Assembly (NCBI GenBank): GCA_900108205.1
Contig: FNUU01000012.1
Coordinates: 18,678-82,677 of the forward strand
Length of the DNA: 64,000 nucleotides
From: Eubacterium ruminantium
GTDB taxonomy: Bacteria > Bacillota > Clostridia > Lachnospirales > Lachnospiraceae
Direction: 5' to 3'
Part shown: positions 44,676 to 54,323 of the stretch, in pieces
How the letters are laid out: the number at the start of each line of letters is the position of its first letter
How positions within the stretch are numbered: position 1 is the first letter of the stretch
Made by a program: the position numbers and the translations under genes
The notes under the pieces: generated by a model
Told to the model about the DNA's origin: nothing
Databases searched by the model: none
Seen by the model: the letters and a program-made list of their open reading frames with translations, nothing else

Positions 44676-45588
44676 TATCTCCTGTCAACTGCATGAAAAG
44701 CGACTCCAGACTGTTTTCATGTTTGCTGAAGCCTGTTACCAATACGTCATTTGTCATTATCTGCACCAGATATCTGTTTAAAGCTTCTTCATCACTGCAG
44801 TTAATGACTAACTGATTCTCTCTGACCGAAGCAAGGCGGATCTCCTGAAATTCCTTTGCCTTTTCAGCCGCTGTCTCTATATTTCTGCCAATATTTATTA
44901 TGATACCAAAATCCTGTCTGCCCATGTTCAGAATGCTTTCAATGGTTCCTGCTGCCACTATCCTTCCGTGGTTCATGATACCAATACTGTTACACATTTC
45001 AGAAAGCTCTGACAGAATATGGGAACTTATGATTATGGTCTTGCCCATACTCTTAAGGTTAAGAAGAAGCTCCTTCATTTCTACTCTTGCTCTCGGGTCC
45101 AGTCCGGAAGAAGGCTCATCCAGTATGAGCAGCTCCGGATTATGCAGGAGAGCTCTTGCCACACATAGCCTCTGCTTCATGCCTCGCGACAGGGAATCCA
45201 CATTTTCATTCAGCTTATCACTGAGGTTTACAAGCTCCAGAAGTCCGGAAGTCAGGCTCTGACATTCACGGTAGCTTATACCGTAAAGTGATGCATAGAA
45301 CTCCATATATTCACTGACCTTAAGATTGTCGTAGACTCCGAAGAAATCCGGCACATAACCGATTCTCCTCTTGACCAGATCCATATTTCCATACTGTGAA
45401 ATACCATCTATCCAGATATTCCCTGAAGTAGGCCGGAGCAGTCCGCAGATCATTCTTATGGTTGTAGTCTTGCCGGCACCATTTGGTCCTACAAAACCGA
45501 AAAGGTCGCCTTTCGGAACATGAAGGTTAATTCCCGCAACCGCCTGGAAATCATTATAGAATTTTACAAGATTCGTTAAATACAGCAT
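44644..45588 (-). CDS. ABC transporter ATPase
   Basis: 314 residues. Walker A is GPNGAGKT (34-41), the signature is SLSRGMKQRL, and Walker B is LLILDEPSSGLDP. A C-terminal extension of ~90 residues is typical of ABC-2 export ATPases. The ATG abuts the stop of the exported-protein gene. It powers the permease encoded immediately after it. Confidence 0.94.
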   Translation of the reverse strand: MLYLTNLVKFYNDFQAVAGINLHVPKGDLFGFVGPNGAGKTTTIRMICGLLRPTSGNIWIDGISQYGNMDLVKRRIGYVPDFFGVYDNLKVSEYMEFYASLYGISYRECQSLTSGLLELVNLSDKLNENVDSLSRGMKQRLCVARALLHNPELLILDEPSSGLDPRARVEMKELLLNLKSMGKTIIISSHILSELSEMCNSIGIMNHGRIVAAGTIESILNMGRQDFGIIINIGRNIETAAEKAKEFQEIRLASVRENQLVINCSDEEALNRYLVQIMTNDVLVTGFSKHENSLESLFMQLTGDNEENADKSDH

Positions 45589-47499
45589 TTAGTACACCCC
45601 ATCCTGCGGCTCAATACTATTATAATATAGGCCATAAGAAGTTTCATTTATATCCCCTTTGGTTAATCTCTTGTAATCCTTTGTAAGACCTATGACATAA
45701 TCACCGGAATCATCAAAAATATCCTCCATTCCCATCAATATGGCCGCTATATCCGCACTGTCATGTTTATCATTATTTGCAAATATTCTCGGCACATTGA
45801 GGGCATCATTGCTTCCGTAAAAGCTGCCATAATATACTATATTCTTAAATACACTTGTTGTTTCGCCCGGCTTGCCGCCTTTGACTATGACATAATCCGA
45901 ATTACACGTGATCAGATAATACTCAAAATCATTCTCTGTATAATTTGTTATCTCTGCTCTGTCAACATTTGTTCCATCATATACCACCTTGATATTTCCG
46001 GATTCTTCATTTTCTGACTTTAATACGAAATACCCCTTCTCAAACGGAGCACCTCCACTATGTTCAGCCTTTATACTGCTTCCGTTCATGGTAACAATAT
46101 ATGGAGTTTCCTGTCTTCCGTTATATCTTCCTAATCCATCGAAAAATGATCCGACCTCGCTGACTGAATCACCGATCTCAAATTCTATATCACTTTTCTT
46201 ACTTGAAAATGCTGCTGAATATGTCTTCCTCATACCGCTTCCATCATTATTCATGATAGTAATATTTGTTACATTCTTCTCAGAAAGCCTGAACCTGCCT
46301 GCATAGATCATAACCACTATCATGCTGATGATAGTCACGGCAGGGACAGCCACCCAGAAAAACTCTCTTTTATTCAGTTTTTTAAGAACAATATAGAGCA
46401 CCGGACCAACGATGAGTACATATATGAATATGATCCACTTAAGTCCTGTAAAGCTTACCTTCTTGAGACCTTCTATATAGTCAAAATATCCTTCCAGTGT
46501 ATAAAGTCCCATCTGATATCTATCGTAGTCATAATAAAATGCAGTACCGTTATAGGTTATTTCCAAAACATCATTTACAAGTGTTGCGGTATATGGATAG
46601 TTGATCAGACCGTCATCTGTAAGGGATACATTTGAAATATATAAAACTCCTCTTCCCTGCTTCTTATAATATCCATCTATTCCATAGCCCGAATAGTAAT
46701 AGCTCGAACCGAACAGAATAGTTGCAAAATCAACTGTTGTACTGTTAAAAAAGCTGGATTTTTGATGAGATTTAACTTCCGCATCGATGAAATCCTTATC
46801 GAAGCCTTTCATGGACAGACCATCATTTTTACCTGTTCCGATTATAAGGATTCCACCCTTACTTACGTATTTCTGAATCCTGCTGATATCTGTTGCCGAA
46901 AGGAGGTCGGTATCATAACCGTCGATTATCAGATAATTCAGATCGTCCAGCATCGCTGAAAGATTATCCTTTGTGAGCTCCAGGTACTCTAATTCATATT
47001 CTTCTCCGACTCTGTTTATCACACCATTTCCTGAAGTAAGATATGACAGCTTTGAGAATTCGTTGCTGAGCACACCTACAGTTACTGTTTTTTCTGTATC
47101 ACTGAACAGTTCCGGGAGATTGATACCATAAATCCTGTTCTTTTTATCATCCAGAAGAGCAACATTTACCATATTATCAATCTGGTAATTACCCTCCACA
47201 GGTATTCTTACGGTAAATGTTTTATCAGCATCTGCAGGAATCGATATCTTTGTATCATAGGCTATCGAATCATTTGTATTATTGATCACAGAGATTCTCA
47301 CATATCCGGAAATATTTTTTGAAGAATATGCAGTAACGGTAATATCATAAGAATCCTCGCCCTTTACCTTCTTGCCCGTGGCACTCAGCAAATATTTATC
47401 TTCATCAGCAGCCTTCGTATCTCTGCTGCCGACAAAAAGAGCGATTCCAAAAAAGATTGAAAAAAATATTAAAAAGATTTTTTTATAATGCTTTGCCAT
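45589..47499 (-). CDS. Exported membrane protein, first gene of the seven-gene operon
   Basis: 636 residues. An N-terminal signal/anchor lies at about 8-26 (IFLIFFSIFFGIALFVG). The region to residue 365 is external and beta-rich, with an Ig-like stretch and a GATase1-like segment (NYLIIDGYDTDLLSATDI). Two helices (about 369-412) are followed by a second external domain of ~220 residues. This resembles the GldG/DUF4350-type partners of ABC-2 exporters. AAGGGA lies upstream of the ATG. It faces rnpB, with a short divergent promoter region between them; TTAAAG and TATGTT with 17-bp spacing are a weak promoter candidate. Confidence 0.8.
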   Translation of the reverse strand: MAKHYKKIFLIFFSIFFGIALFVGSRDTKAADEDKYLLSATGKKVKGEDSYDITVTAYSSKNISGYVRISVINNTNDSIAYDTKISIPADADKTFTVRIPVEGNYQIDNMVNVALLDDKKNRIYGINLPELFSDTEKTVTVGVLSNEFSKLSYLTSGNGVINRVGEEYELEYLELTKDNLSAMLDDLNYLIIDGYDTDLLSATDISRIQKYVSKGGILIIGTGKNDGLSMKGFDKDFIDAEVKSHQKSSFFNSTTVDFATILFGSSYYYSGYGIDGYYKKQGRGVLYISNVSLTDDGLINYPYTATLVNDVLEITYNGTAFYYDYDRYQMGLYTLEGYFDYIEGLKKVSFTGLKWIIFIYVLIVGPVLYIVLKKLNKREFFWVAVPAVTIISMIVVMIYAGRFRLSEKNVTNITIMNNDGSGMRKTYSAAFSSKKSDIEFEIGDSVSEVGSFFDGLGRYNGRQETPYIVTMNGSSIKAEHSGGAPFEKGYFVLKSENEESGNIKVVYDGTNVDRAEITNYTENDFEYYLITCNSDYVIVKGGKPGETTSVFKNIVYYGSFYGSNDALNVPRIFANNDKHDSADIAAILMGMEDIFDDSGDYVIGLTKDYKRLTKGDINETSYGLYYNSIEPQDGVY

Positions 47500-47587
47500 T
47501 TTTGTTATATTCCCTTAAATATTAACCTTCCTGTAGATTTTAACATAACATGCAGCTAATGATTCTTTAAGTTTCATTAAGTTTGAT

Positions 47588-47616
47588 TTGCCAATACAAA
47601 ACTCTTGTGCTATCAT
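47588..47616 (+). promoter_or_regulatory. rnpB promoter
   Basis: TTGCCA (47588-47593) and TATCAT (47611-47616) are spaced by 17 bp. A start seven to eight bases downstream coincides with the first base of the P1 helix of RNase P RNA. Confidence 0.75.
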
Positions 47617-47623
47617 CTTCACT

Positions 47624-47978
47624 GTAAGCAGAACAGGTAATCGCGGATGATATATCTTTCCCCTGGAAAATGATATCATATGAGGAAAGTCCGGGCTTCA
47701 CAGGGCAGGATGCCGGATAACGTCCGGGAGGGGTGACCCTCGGAAAGTGCAACAGAAAAGAACCGCTGCATTTCATGCAGTAAGGGTGAAAAGGCGAGGT
47801 AAGAGCTCACCGTCTTTCTGGTAACAGAGAGAGCCGTGTAAACCCCATCTGAAGCAAGACCAAGACGAAGCTATATGGCTGCCCGCCATGCTTCAGGTAG
47901 GTTGCTTGAACCGTGTGGCAACATACGGTCTAGATAGATGATTACCCACGACATAACCCGGCTTATCGTTCTGCTTAC
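47624..47978 (+). ncRNA. rnpB: RNase P RNA
   Basis: The conserved core GAGGAAAGTCCGGGCT is followed by AGGGTGAAAAGGCGAGGTAAGAGCTCACC, read here as two adjacent parts, and near the 3' end by ATAACCCGGCTTAT. The ends GTAAGCAGAAC and GTTCTGCTTAC pair perfectly over 11 bp as helix P1, which fixes the limits at about 355 nt. The layout looks like the ancestral (type A) form. The RNA is the catalytic part of RNase P and matures tRNA 5' ends. It is the only structural RNA gene found and is on the plus strand, opposite its neighbours. Confidence 0.96.
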
Positions 47979-48081
47979 TTATGTCTGAATATTTTCTTTA
48001 ACATGATATTCATTTTTCATTATCCCGTTTCAAATGAGCCATGATATTTCATACAGATTTCCTGTATTGAGAACCAAAAAA

Positions 48082-48209
48082 CTTCTCATAATATAACTTA
48101 TCAGAATAAAAACAAGCACGAGTGAAACGAGTATTTGTTTTTCTTGATAAGTTACCGGAGGAACTTTAGTTCCGTAGGATTATGAGATGCGTTTTTTGCT
48201 TTTAATAAT
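48082..48209 (+). repeat. Dispersed hairpin repeat, copy G (complete, opposite orientation)
   Basis: Full three-hairpin copy inverted relative to E. Its hairpin 2 reads GGAACT-AA-AGTTCC and its outer hairpin 3 reads TAACTTATC/GATAAGTTA. Both differ from copy E by paired changes that keep base pairing. It is preceded by CTTCTCATAAT, half of another hairpin 1. The gap 47979-48389 otherwise contains the hairpin at 48240 and AT-rich sequence. Confidence 0.82.
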
Positions 48210-48239
48210 ATATACGTTATTACACAGAAAAATTATGGC

Positions 48240-48268
48240 GCAGGTTTCAAACAATTTTTGAAACCTGC
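48240..48268 (-). terminator. Terminator of the nucleoside kinase gene
   Basis: GCAGGTTTCAAA and TTTGAAACCTGC form a 12-bp stem around five bases, 121 bp past the stop at 48390. It could also end rnpB read-through from the other side. Confidence 0.65.
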
Positions 48269-48389
48269 ATCATATTATGATCATGCTATATTGTTTTAAT
48301 ATTTTTGATCACGCTATATTATTTTTATATTTTTATATTATGCTGTATCAATTTTATATTTTTTCATGTTGCCGATGAACAGTTCATTT

Positions 48390-50063
48390 TTATATATCGA
48401 AGCATCCCCCGCCAATAAACTCTCTGATAATAGAATTCTTTGGTATATCAGACACATCAAATCCCAGGAAATAATCCAGGAACTTAAGGAGTCTGTTTGC
48501 TTCAAAATATTCCTCGCTATCTCTCGGAACCTTAAAAAGCAAAGGTTCAACAAACGGTTTTAATGCAGGAAGTTCATAAATAAGAGCTGAATTAAACATA
48601 ACATCCGCCTCTTCCTGGAACGGGAAGATATTCTTTTCTTCTCCACGTCTCACCGAATTCCACATACCGATAGTCCTCTGAGCATCATTTCCCCTTGTTC
48701 TGGCATCTCTTACCATACGTCTGAGGAGTCTTCCGTCAGTAGTCGCTATCCTGTTATGTTCATCTATATTCAGCATATTCAGTGCACTGATATATACTTT
48801 AAATTTATCCTTATCCGGCAGTGCCTCAGACATCTTTGGATTAAGGGCATGAATTCCTTCACAAACCAGTACATCATCCGGCAAAAGACGTAAGAATTTC
48901 CCATCATAAATCTTCCTGCCCTGATTAAACTCAAAGCGCGGCATTTCTTCTTCGGTACCGTTCAGAAGACCTATCATCTTTCTGTTGAAAAGTTCAAGAT
49001 CCATGGCTTCCAGACATTCAAAATCATAGTTGCCTTCCTCATCTTTCGGAGTATCTTCTCTCTCCTTGAAGAAATTATCGAGAGCAACCGGATGCGGATG
49101 CATACCATGAGCTCTGAGCTGTATACTGAGTCTGTGGGAAAATGTTGTCTTTCCGGAAGACGAAGGTCCCGCAATAAGAATAACCTTCTTTCCCTCTTCG
49201 ACTATCCTGCAGGCAATCTCCGCAATCTCCTTCTCCATAAGAGCTTCCTGGATCAGCATAAGCTCGTTGATCTTGCCGTCAGTGATGATATTATTAACAT
49301 CACCCACACAGTCAACCTCCATCATTTTTCCCCATTCCTCTGACTTACGAAGCACCTTATATAATTTTTCAGGAGCTGTATAATGTATTTCTTTGTTTAA
49401 CTCCTTTTTATCAGGTATTGCCAGAACAAATCCATCATCATAAGTGAGAAGATCAAAATTAGTCAGATAACCTGTCGACGAAGGCATATATCCATAGAAA
49501 TAATCATAATAATCACCGAGCTTATAAAGATTTATCCTTGAAACTCTCCTGTACTTCAGCAGCTTATCCTTGTCCACGAGGCCTGCAGCACGGAATTTTA
49601 TCCTTGCCTCCTCAGTGCTGACAGTCTTCTTGTTGATAAGGATATCTTCCTTCACAAGCTCCTGCATTCTCTTCTTAACTTTATCGATCAATTCCTGTGA
49701 TACAATTAAATTCTTACTTATAAGTCTGCAGAAAAATCCTTTACCGAGAGAATACATTACCTCAACGTAGTAATCATTTCTGTTATTAAGCACATCACCA
49801 AAAGCCTTGATCATAACAAATGTAAGGCCTCTTTTATATATATCAAATCCAATGGTAGTATCTGTTCCGACAAGTACTACATCAGAATTTCTTTCAAGTC
49901 CGTAATGAAGCTCTCTGAGCTTGCCATCAACTGTTGCAGCAATATATTTTTTCCTGTCAGGAACATTTGCCAATTCAGCCAGAAGTTCAATATTAGTATA
50001 TTTATCTATGCTTAAGCCGGTATTCACATCTCCGGCTTTCAGATTAATCTTTAGTTTTTCCAT
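48390..50063 (-). CDS. Nucleoside (uridine-like) kinase with ThrRS-like N-terminus
   Basis: 557 residues from the ATG at 50063, which has TTGGAGGGG nine bases upstream. The N-terminal ~250 residues resemble the TGS and editing-like region of threonyl-tRNA synthetase. The C-terminal ~280 form a uridine kinase/phosphoribulokinase-type P-loop domain: LIAGPSSSGKTTFS Walker A, ALDNFFKERED, DVLVCEGIHALNP, and RLLRRMVRDARTRG. This fusion is common in Clostridia and usually annotated nucleoside kinase. It stands alone downstream of trmK, separated by ~100 bp. Confidence 0.9.
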   Translation of the reverse strand: MEKLKINLKAGDVNTGLSIDKYTNIELLAELANVPDRKKYIAATVDGKLRELHYGLERNSDVVLVGTDTTIGFDIYKRGLTFVMIKAFGDVLNNRNDYYVEVMYSLGKGFFCRLISKNLIVSQELIDKVKKRMQELVKEDILINKKTVSTEEARIKFRAAGLVDKDKLLKYRRVSRINLYKLGDYYDYFYGYMPSSTGYLTNFDLLTYDDGFVLAIPDKKELNKEIHYTAPEKLYKVLRKSEEWGKMMEVDCVGDVNNIITDGKINELMLIQEALMEKEIAEIACRIVEEGKKVILIAGPSSSGKTTFSHRLSIQLRAHGMHPHPVALDNFFKEREDTPKDEEGNYDFECLEAMDLELFNRKMIGLLNGTEEEMPRFEFNQGRKIYDGKFLRLLPDDVLVCEGIHALNPKMSEALPDKDKFKVYISALNMLNIDEHNRIATTDGRLLRRMVRDARTRGNDAQRTIGMWNSVRRGEEKNIFPFQEEADVMFNSALIYELPALKPFVEPLLFKVPRDSEEYFEANRLLKFLDYFLGFDVSDIPKNSIIREFIGGGCFDI

Positions 50064-50162
50064 TTCAACCCCTCCAAAAACATTGCGAAACATTAATATT
50101 TTTTCAAAACATCGGTAATAACATCTCTATATAGTTTTATAATTTTTTACACATCCGATGAT

Positions 50163-51029
50163 TCAATAACTCTCCAGAGCCATATTCATAAGTTTGATTT
50201 CTTTTTTTAGCTCTTCCACTCTTCTCGCAGAGTTTTCATTGCCGGAATTCTGTTCCATATTTGATATTATTTTTTTATAAGAAGACGTTTTTTCAAGCAG
50301 ATACTCTCTCAGAACAGGATTTTTCTTCTCTATAAGACATCTTCCGAATAAAAGACCTATCACAACCGAATCAACTTCTCCATCCGGACTGTTGCTATAC
50401 GTGCATGCGTTTTCATTAGCCGAACGGCTATTATACGCGTTTTCCTTTTCAATAGTCGCACTACTATTATGTGCGTCTACGGTTTCTGCAGTCGAGTCTT
50501 TAGTTAAAACGCCCGTATAAACTGCCCTGATTATATTATAATACTTCCCGGCATCCTTTATCATATTCTCATCAAGTATGTCAAAACCCTCGCTGAGAAG
50601 GTAGCTTCTTACCTGATAAAGATCCGATTGTGGCGAAAGGATCAGCTGATAGCCTTTTTTAAACTGCGCTGCCTTTAAAATATCTATGACCAGATAGCCC
50701 CCCATACCGGCTATTATCGCAGCGTCCGTCTCATCAGCGGAAAGCTTTTCAAAACCATTTGAAAGTCTGAGCTCAATACTGTCCTCTAGACCGTATTCCT
50801 TCACATTTTCCTCCGCAGCTTTAAGCGGTCCTTCATTTATGTCCATGGCTATAACATGACCGGCGATGCCGCTTTCAATAAGATAAATACTAATAAACGC
50901 ATGATCGCAGCCTATATCTGCCACAGTTATATTATTTTTTCCTTCCATAACAGAAAACCCGCAGCCGTTAACCATTTCAGCAACTGCGAGCATTCTGTCA
51001 GAAAGCCGTCCTTCTATTTTTTTGAACAA
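50163..51029 (-). CDS. trmK: tRNA (adenine(22)-N1)-methyltransferase
   Basis: 288 residues from a TTG start (GGGAG nine bases upstream). The SAM site is VADIGCDHAFISIYL, followed by AMDINEGPLKAA, AAIIAGMGGYL, and ILSPQSDLYQVRSYL. These are TrmK signatures. The position right after the sigma factor gene repeats the sigA-trmK order known from Bacillus subtilis. Between residues about 185 and 235 there is a low-complexity Ser/Asn/Thr insert. The C-terminus is a helical coiled coil. It methylates A22 of some tRNAs. Confidence 0.92.
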   Translation of the reverse strand: MFKKIEGRLSDRMLAVAEMVNGCGFSVMEGKNNITVADIGCDHAFISIYLIESGIAGHVIAMDINEGPLKAAEENVKEYGLEDSIELRLSNGFEKLSADETDAAIIAGMGGYLVIDILKAAQFKKGYQLILSPQSDLYQVRSYLLSEGFDILDENMIKDAGKYYNIIRAVYTGVLTKDSTAETVDAHNSSATIEKENAYNSRSANENACTYSNSPDGEVDSVVIGLLFGRCLIEKKNPVLREYLLEKTSSYKKIISNMEQNSGNENSARRVEELKKEIKLMNMALESY

Positions 51030-51045
51030 TTTGTAATCTCCCTGT

Positions 51046-52332
51046 TTACTCGAGGAATTCCTTAAGCTTTCTGCTGCGGCTTGGATGTCTGAGTTTTCTC
51101 AGAGCCTTAGCTTCAATCTGTCTTATTCTCTCTCTTGTAACGCTGAATTCCTTTCCAACCTCTTCAAGAGTTCTTGCTCTTCCGTCATCAAGACCAAAAC
51201 GAAGTCTGAGTACCTTCTGCTCCCTGTCGGTAAGCGTTCCGAGCACTTCAACCAACTGTTCCTTGAGAAGAGTAAATGCTGCAGCTTCAGCCGGAACAGG
51301 AACATTTTCGTCCTGAATGAAATCTCCGAGGTGGCTGTCTTCCTCTTCACCGATAGGTGTTTCAAGAGAAACAGGCTCCTGAGATATTTTAAGAATCTCT
51401 CTTACTCTCTCTACAGGCAGATTCATCTCTTCTGCGATTTCATCAGGGGTCGGTTCACGTCCAAGCTCCTGAAGTAACTGTCTTGAAACCCTGATCTGTT
51501 TATTGATGGTTTCAACCATATGAACAGGGATTCTGATGGTTCTTGCCTGGTCTGCTATAGCTCTGGTAATAGCCTGTCTGATCCACCATGTTGCATATGT
51601 ACTGAACTTATAGCCCTTTGTATAATCAAATTTTTCTACAGCCTTAATAAGACCAAGGTTTCCTTCCTGAATAAGATCAAGGAAAAGCATACCTCTGCCC
51701 ACATATCTCTTCGCTATACTTACAACAAGTCTCAGATTGGCCTCTGCAAGCTTCTTCTTGGCTTCATCACCTTCGATGCCGCCGTCTTCCATCTTTCTTG
51801 CCAGCTCAATCTCTTCCTCAGCTGTAAGAAGAGGAACCTTACCAATATCCTTAAGATACATACGAACAGGATCCTCGATACTTACTCCGTCAGGAACGCT
51901 AAGATCGATCTGCTCCATGTCAATCTCTTCTTCATCGTCCAGATCAAATAAAAGATCATCCGGCTCAACATCGTCATCATCGTCAGTTATGGTAAGCACA
52001 TCTACCTTATGACGTTCAAAAAATTCGATGACTCTGCTCATGTTCTCATCAGTCAGAAATTCCTGCTTGTTCTTGAATGCATCAATGATCTCAGTATCCT
52101 CGATAACACTCTTTCTGCTCTTTGCTACAGTAAGAAGGTTCTCAAGTGTCTCATTGAATATCTTCTCATCTTCTTCACTGAGTTTTCCCCCATTTTCTCT
52201 TACCGCATCTCTGCCGGAACCGTTTTCAGCCTCTTTCTTACTTGCTTCCGCAAGGATTCTGTCAGCTTCTGCTTCAAGGCTTCTGCTGGTTTCCAGCTCT
52301 GCATTTGTCATTGTTCTTTTTCTGGTTGCCAT
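51046..52332 (-). CDS. rpoD: RNA polymerase primary sigma factor
   Basis: 428 residues. Region 1.2 begins [17 protein letters not shown]. Region 2 holds [17 protein letters not shown] and [14 protein letters not shown], which melts and reads the -10 box. Region 4 ends with the helix-turn-helix [20 protein letters not shown] for the -35 box. The acidic N-terminus (region 1.1) is present. The ATG abuts the dnaG stop, with GGAGGG inside dnaG, so the genes are coupled. Confidence 0.97.
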   Translation of the reverse strand: MATRKRTMTNAELETSRSLEAEADRILAEASKKEAENGSGRDAVRENGGKLSEEDEKIFNETLENLLTVAKSRKSVIEDTEIIDAFKNKQEFLTDENMSRVIEFFERHKVDVLTITDDDDDVEPDDLLFDLDDEEEIDMEQIDLSVPDGVSIEDPVRMYLKDIGKVPLLTAEEEIELARKMEDGGIEGDEAKKKLAEANLRLVVSIAKRYVGRGMLFLDLIQEGNLGLIKAVEKFDYTKGYKFSTYATWWIRQAITRAIADQARTIRIPVHMVETINKQIRVSRQLLQELGREPTPDEIAEEMNLPVERVREILKISQEPVSLETPIGEEEDSHLGDFIQDENVPVPAEAAAFTLLKEQLVEVLGTLTDREQKVLRLRFGLDDGRARTLEEVGKEFSVTRERIRQIEAKALRKLRHPSRSRKLKEFLE

Positions 52333-54162
52333 TTATATTCCCTCCAGTCTTGATAGACTATTTTTTGATTTGATAAGCTCCATCATGGTATTTGCATCCG
52401 GTGCATTTTTTATCTGAGCATTGATGCTGTTGAGCTTGACCTTTCTGACTATATCGATCAGCGCACGGTGTTCCTGTTCACTGTCAACCTCCAGATCAAT
52501 CTCTGTATTCATGATTTTCGCAACTATCTGTTGTTTCTCCAGATCATCAAATTTATCTATGATTGCTGCCGGACTTATGCTGCCGTTCTTTTCATACTGC
52601 TCGTAGAGATATTCTGCAACAGTCCGAACATTTTCATCCAAAAAATCCTTAATTGAAATGATGTCTTCCAGCTTCTTGAAAAGCTCCGGTTTATTAACCA
52701 TCCACGTCAGAAGATATCTTTCATTTTCACTTTCCGGCTTATCTGTACCGGTCACAACCCTGCCTCCCTCGGAAGGTGCTCTGCTGTCAAGAAGACTCGG
52801 TTCACTCACTCCCTGTCCGGCGCCGGATCTGAATACATCCTGTCCACCTGAATTTTCGCCGTTATTCTCCACCAGTACAGTGCTGTCTACTGCATTTTTC
52901 AGAAAATTCATATCAATGTGATATTTATTGCTGAGAGTCACCATGTAACTGTTTCTTCTCACTATATCCGGAATCGCCTTTAAAAGCCTTGCAATATGGC
53001 TGATAAACGCTGCTCTTCCCTCCGGATCCGTCTGATCATGCTCCTCGGCAAGACTCTCCGCTTCAAATATAAGCCCTGGTTTGGCATCTCTGATCCGCTG
53101 TTCAAACTCCTCAGCCCCCAGAGCCTTAATAAATTCATCCGGGTCCTTATACGGCCGCATATCTATAACACGCTGTACCATATCCGCATTTTTAAGAATG
53201 TCTATTGCCTTCTTTGTGGCACTCCGCCCCGCAGCATCACTGTCATATGCCAGATAAACCTCTCCGGTATATCTTTTTATCAGAAGCGCCTGCTCTTCAG
53301 TAAATGCTGTTCCCAGCGAAGCGACTGCATTATCAAAGCCTGCCTGATGCATGGAAATCACATCCATATAGCCTTCACAAAGAATAATCCCGCGTCTCCT
53401 GCTTCGCTTGGCGATATTCATGGCAAACAGATTTCTTCTTTTATTAAAAATATCCGTTTCCTTGGTATTCAGATATTTCGGCTTGGCATCTCCAAGGACT
53501 CTGCCGCCAAAGGCTATGACCTTGCCGCCTATATCTGTTATAGGAACCATTACCCTGTTCCAGAAAATGTCCTGAGCTCCGTATTTCTCTGAGAAGTTAA
53601 CCAGTCCGCTGTCTCTCATCAGGTCATCCCTGTAGCCCTTGCTCTTCAGATATTTATAAAGGTCATCAGAATAAACATCAGCAAATCCAAGTCCAAATGA
53701 AGCTATTGTTTCTTCTGTAAGGCCTCTCTTTTCTTTAAAATAATCCCTGCCCCTGCTGCCTCTTTCAGTTTTGGTCAGTATATAATGAAAATACGCAGCA
53801 GCGCTTCTGTTAATCTCTCTAAGCTGCTCCTTGCGGTTTTCCGTTTTTTTCTTCTCGGGACTCATTTCTTCCTCCGGAAGTGCGACTCTCGCTCTGTCAG
53901 CAAGGTATTTAAGCGCCTCGGAAAAGGTATAATTTTCATACTGCATGAGGAAGGTGACAACATTTCCGCCTACACCGCATCCGAAGCAGTGATAAATCTG
54001 TTTAGTTTTACTAACATGAAATGAAGGAGTTTTTTCGTTATGAAACGGACAGCAGCAGGTATATGAATTACCGGACCTTTTCAGTCCGACAAAGCTGCCG
54101 ATCACATCAACAATATCATTTTTCTCTCTTATCTCCTCCACGAGTTCATCCGGATAATACAT
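52333..54162 (-). CDS. dnaG: DNA primase
   Basis: 609 residues from the ATG at 54162, supported by GGAGGG upstream. The CHC2 zinc finger is CPFHNEKTPSFHVS...YHCFGCG. The TOPRIM part has EGYMDVISMHQAG and AYDSDAAG, carrying catalytic acidic residues. The C-terminal helicase-binding region begins after a Gly/Ser-rich linker near residue 440. It makes RNA primers for replication. It lies 161 bp after dgt and is coupled to rpoD. Confidence 0.97.
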   Translation of the reverse strand: MYYPDELVEEIREKNDIVDVIGSFVGLKRSGNSYTCCCPFHNEKTPSFHVSKTKQIYHCFGCGVGGNVVTFLMQYENYTFSEALKYLADRARVALPEEEMSPEKKKTENRKEQLREINRSAAAYFHYILTKTERGSRGRDYFKEKRGLTEETIASFGLGFADVYSDDLYKYLKSKGYRDDLMRDSGLVNFSEKYGAQDIFWNRVMVPITDIGGKVIAFGGRVLGDAKPKYLNTKETDIFNKRRNLFAMNIAKRSRRRGIILCEGYMDVISMHQAGFDNAVASLGTAFTEEQALLIKRYTGEVYLAYDSDAAGRSATKKAIDILKNADMVQRVIDMRPYKDPDEFIKALGAEEFEQRIRDAKPGLIFEAESLAEEHDQTDPEGRAAFISHIARLLKAIPDIVRRNSYMVTLSNKYHIDMNFLKNAVDSTVLVENNGENSGGQDVFRSGAGQGVSEPSLLDSRAPSEGGRVVTGTDKPESENERYLLTWMVNKPELFKKLEDIISIKDFLDENVRTVAEYLYEQYEKNGSISPAAIIDKFDDLEKQQIVAKIMNTEIDLEVDSEQEHRALIDIVRKVKLNSINAQIKNAPDANTMMELIKSKNSLSRLEGI

Positions 54163-54261
54163 CCCTCTTCCCTCCGGTGTAATTCTTATCAATAAATGAT
54201 TATCAGGAACTTAAAAAATGTAATATATCAGAAAATCATGTATCACAACTGAATAATTATG

Positions 54262-54295
54262 ATAATCATATTTATCGCCGTGCGATTATGATTAT
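54262..54295. terminator. Inverted repeat between dgt and dnaG
   Basis: ATAATCATA and TATGATTAT form a 9-bp perfect arm pair with a 16-base loop, in the 161-bp gap between dgt and dnaG. The AT-rich stem is weak, so it may tune rather than stop transcription into dnaG. Confidence 0.4.
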
Positions 54296-54323
54296 TCCTC
54301 AATAAATATCTTGAAAAAACTGC

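Noticed and set aside
47567..47776. Minus-strand open frame across the start of rnpB
   Set aside because: The region matches RNase P RNA with its P1 pairing and promoter, so the frame is chance.
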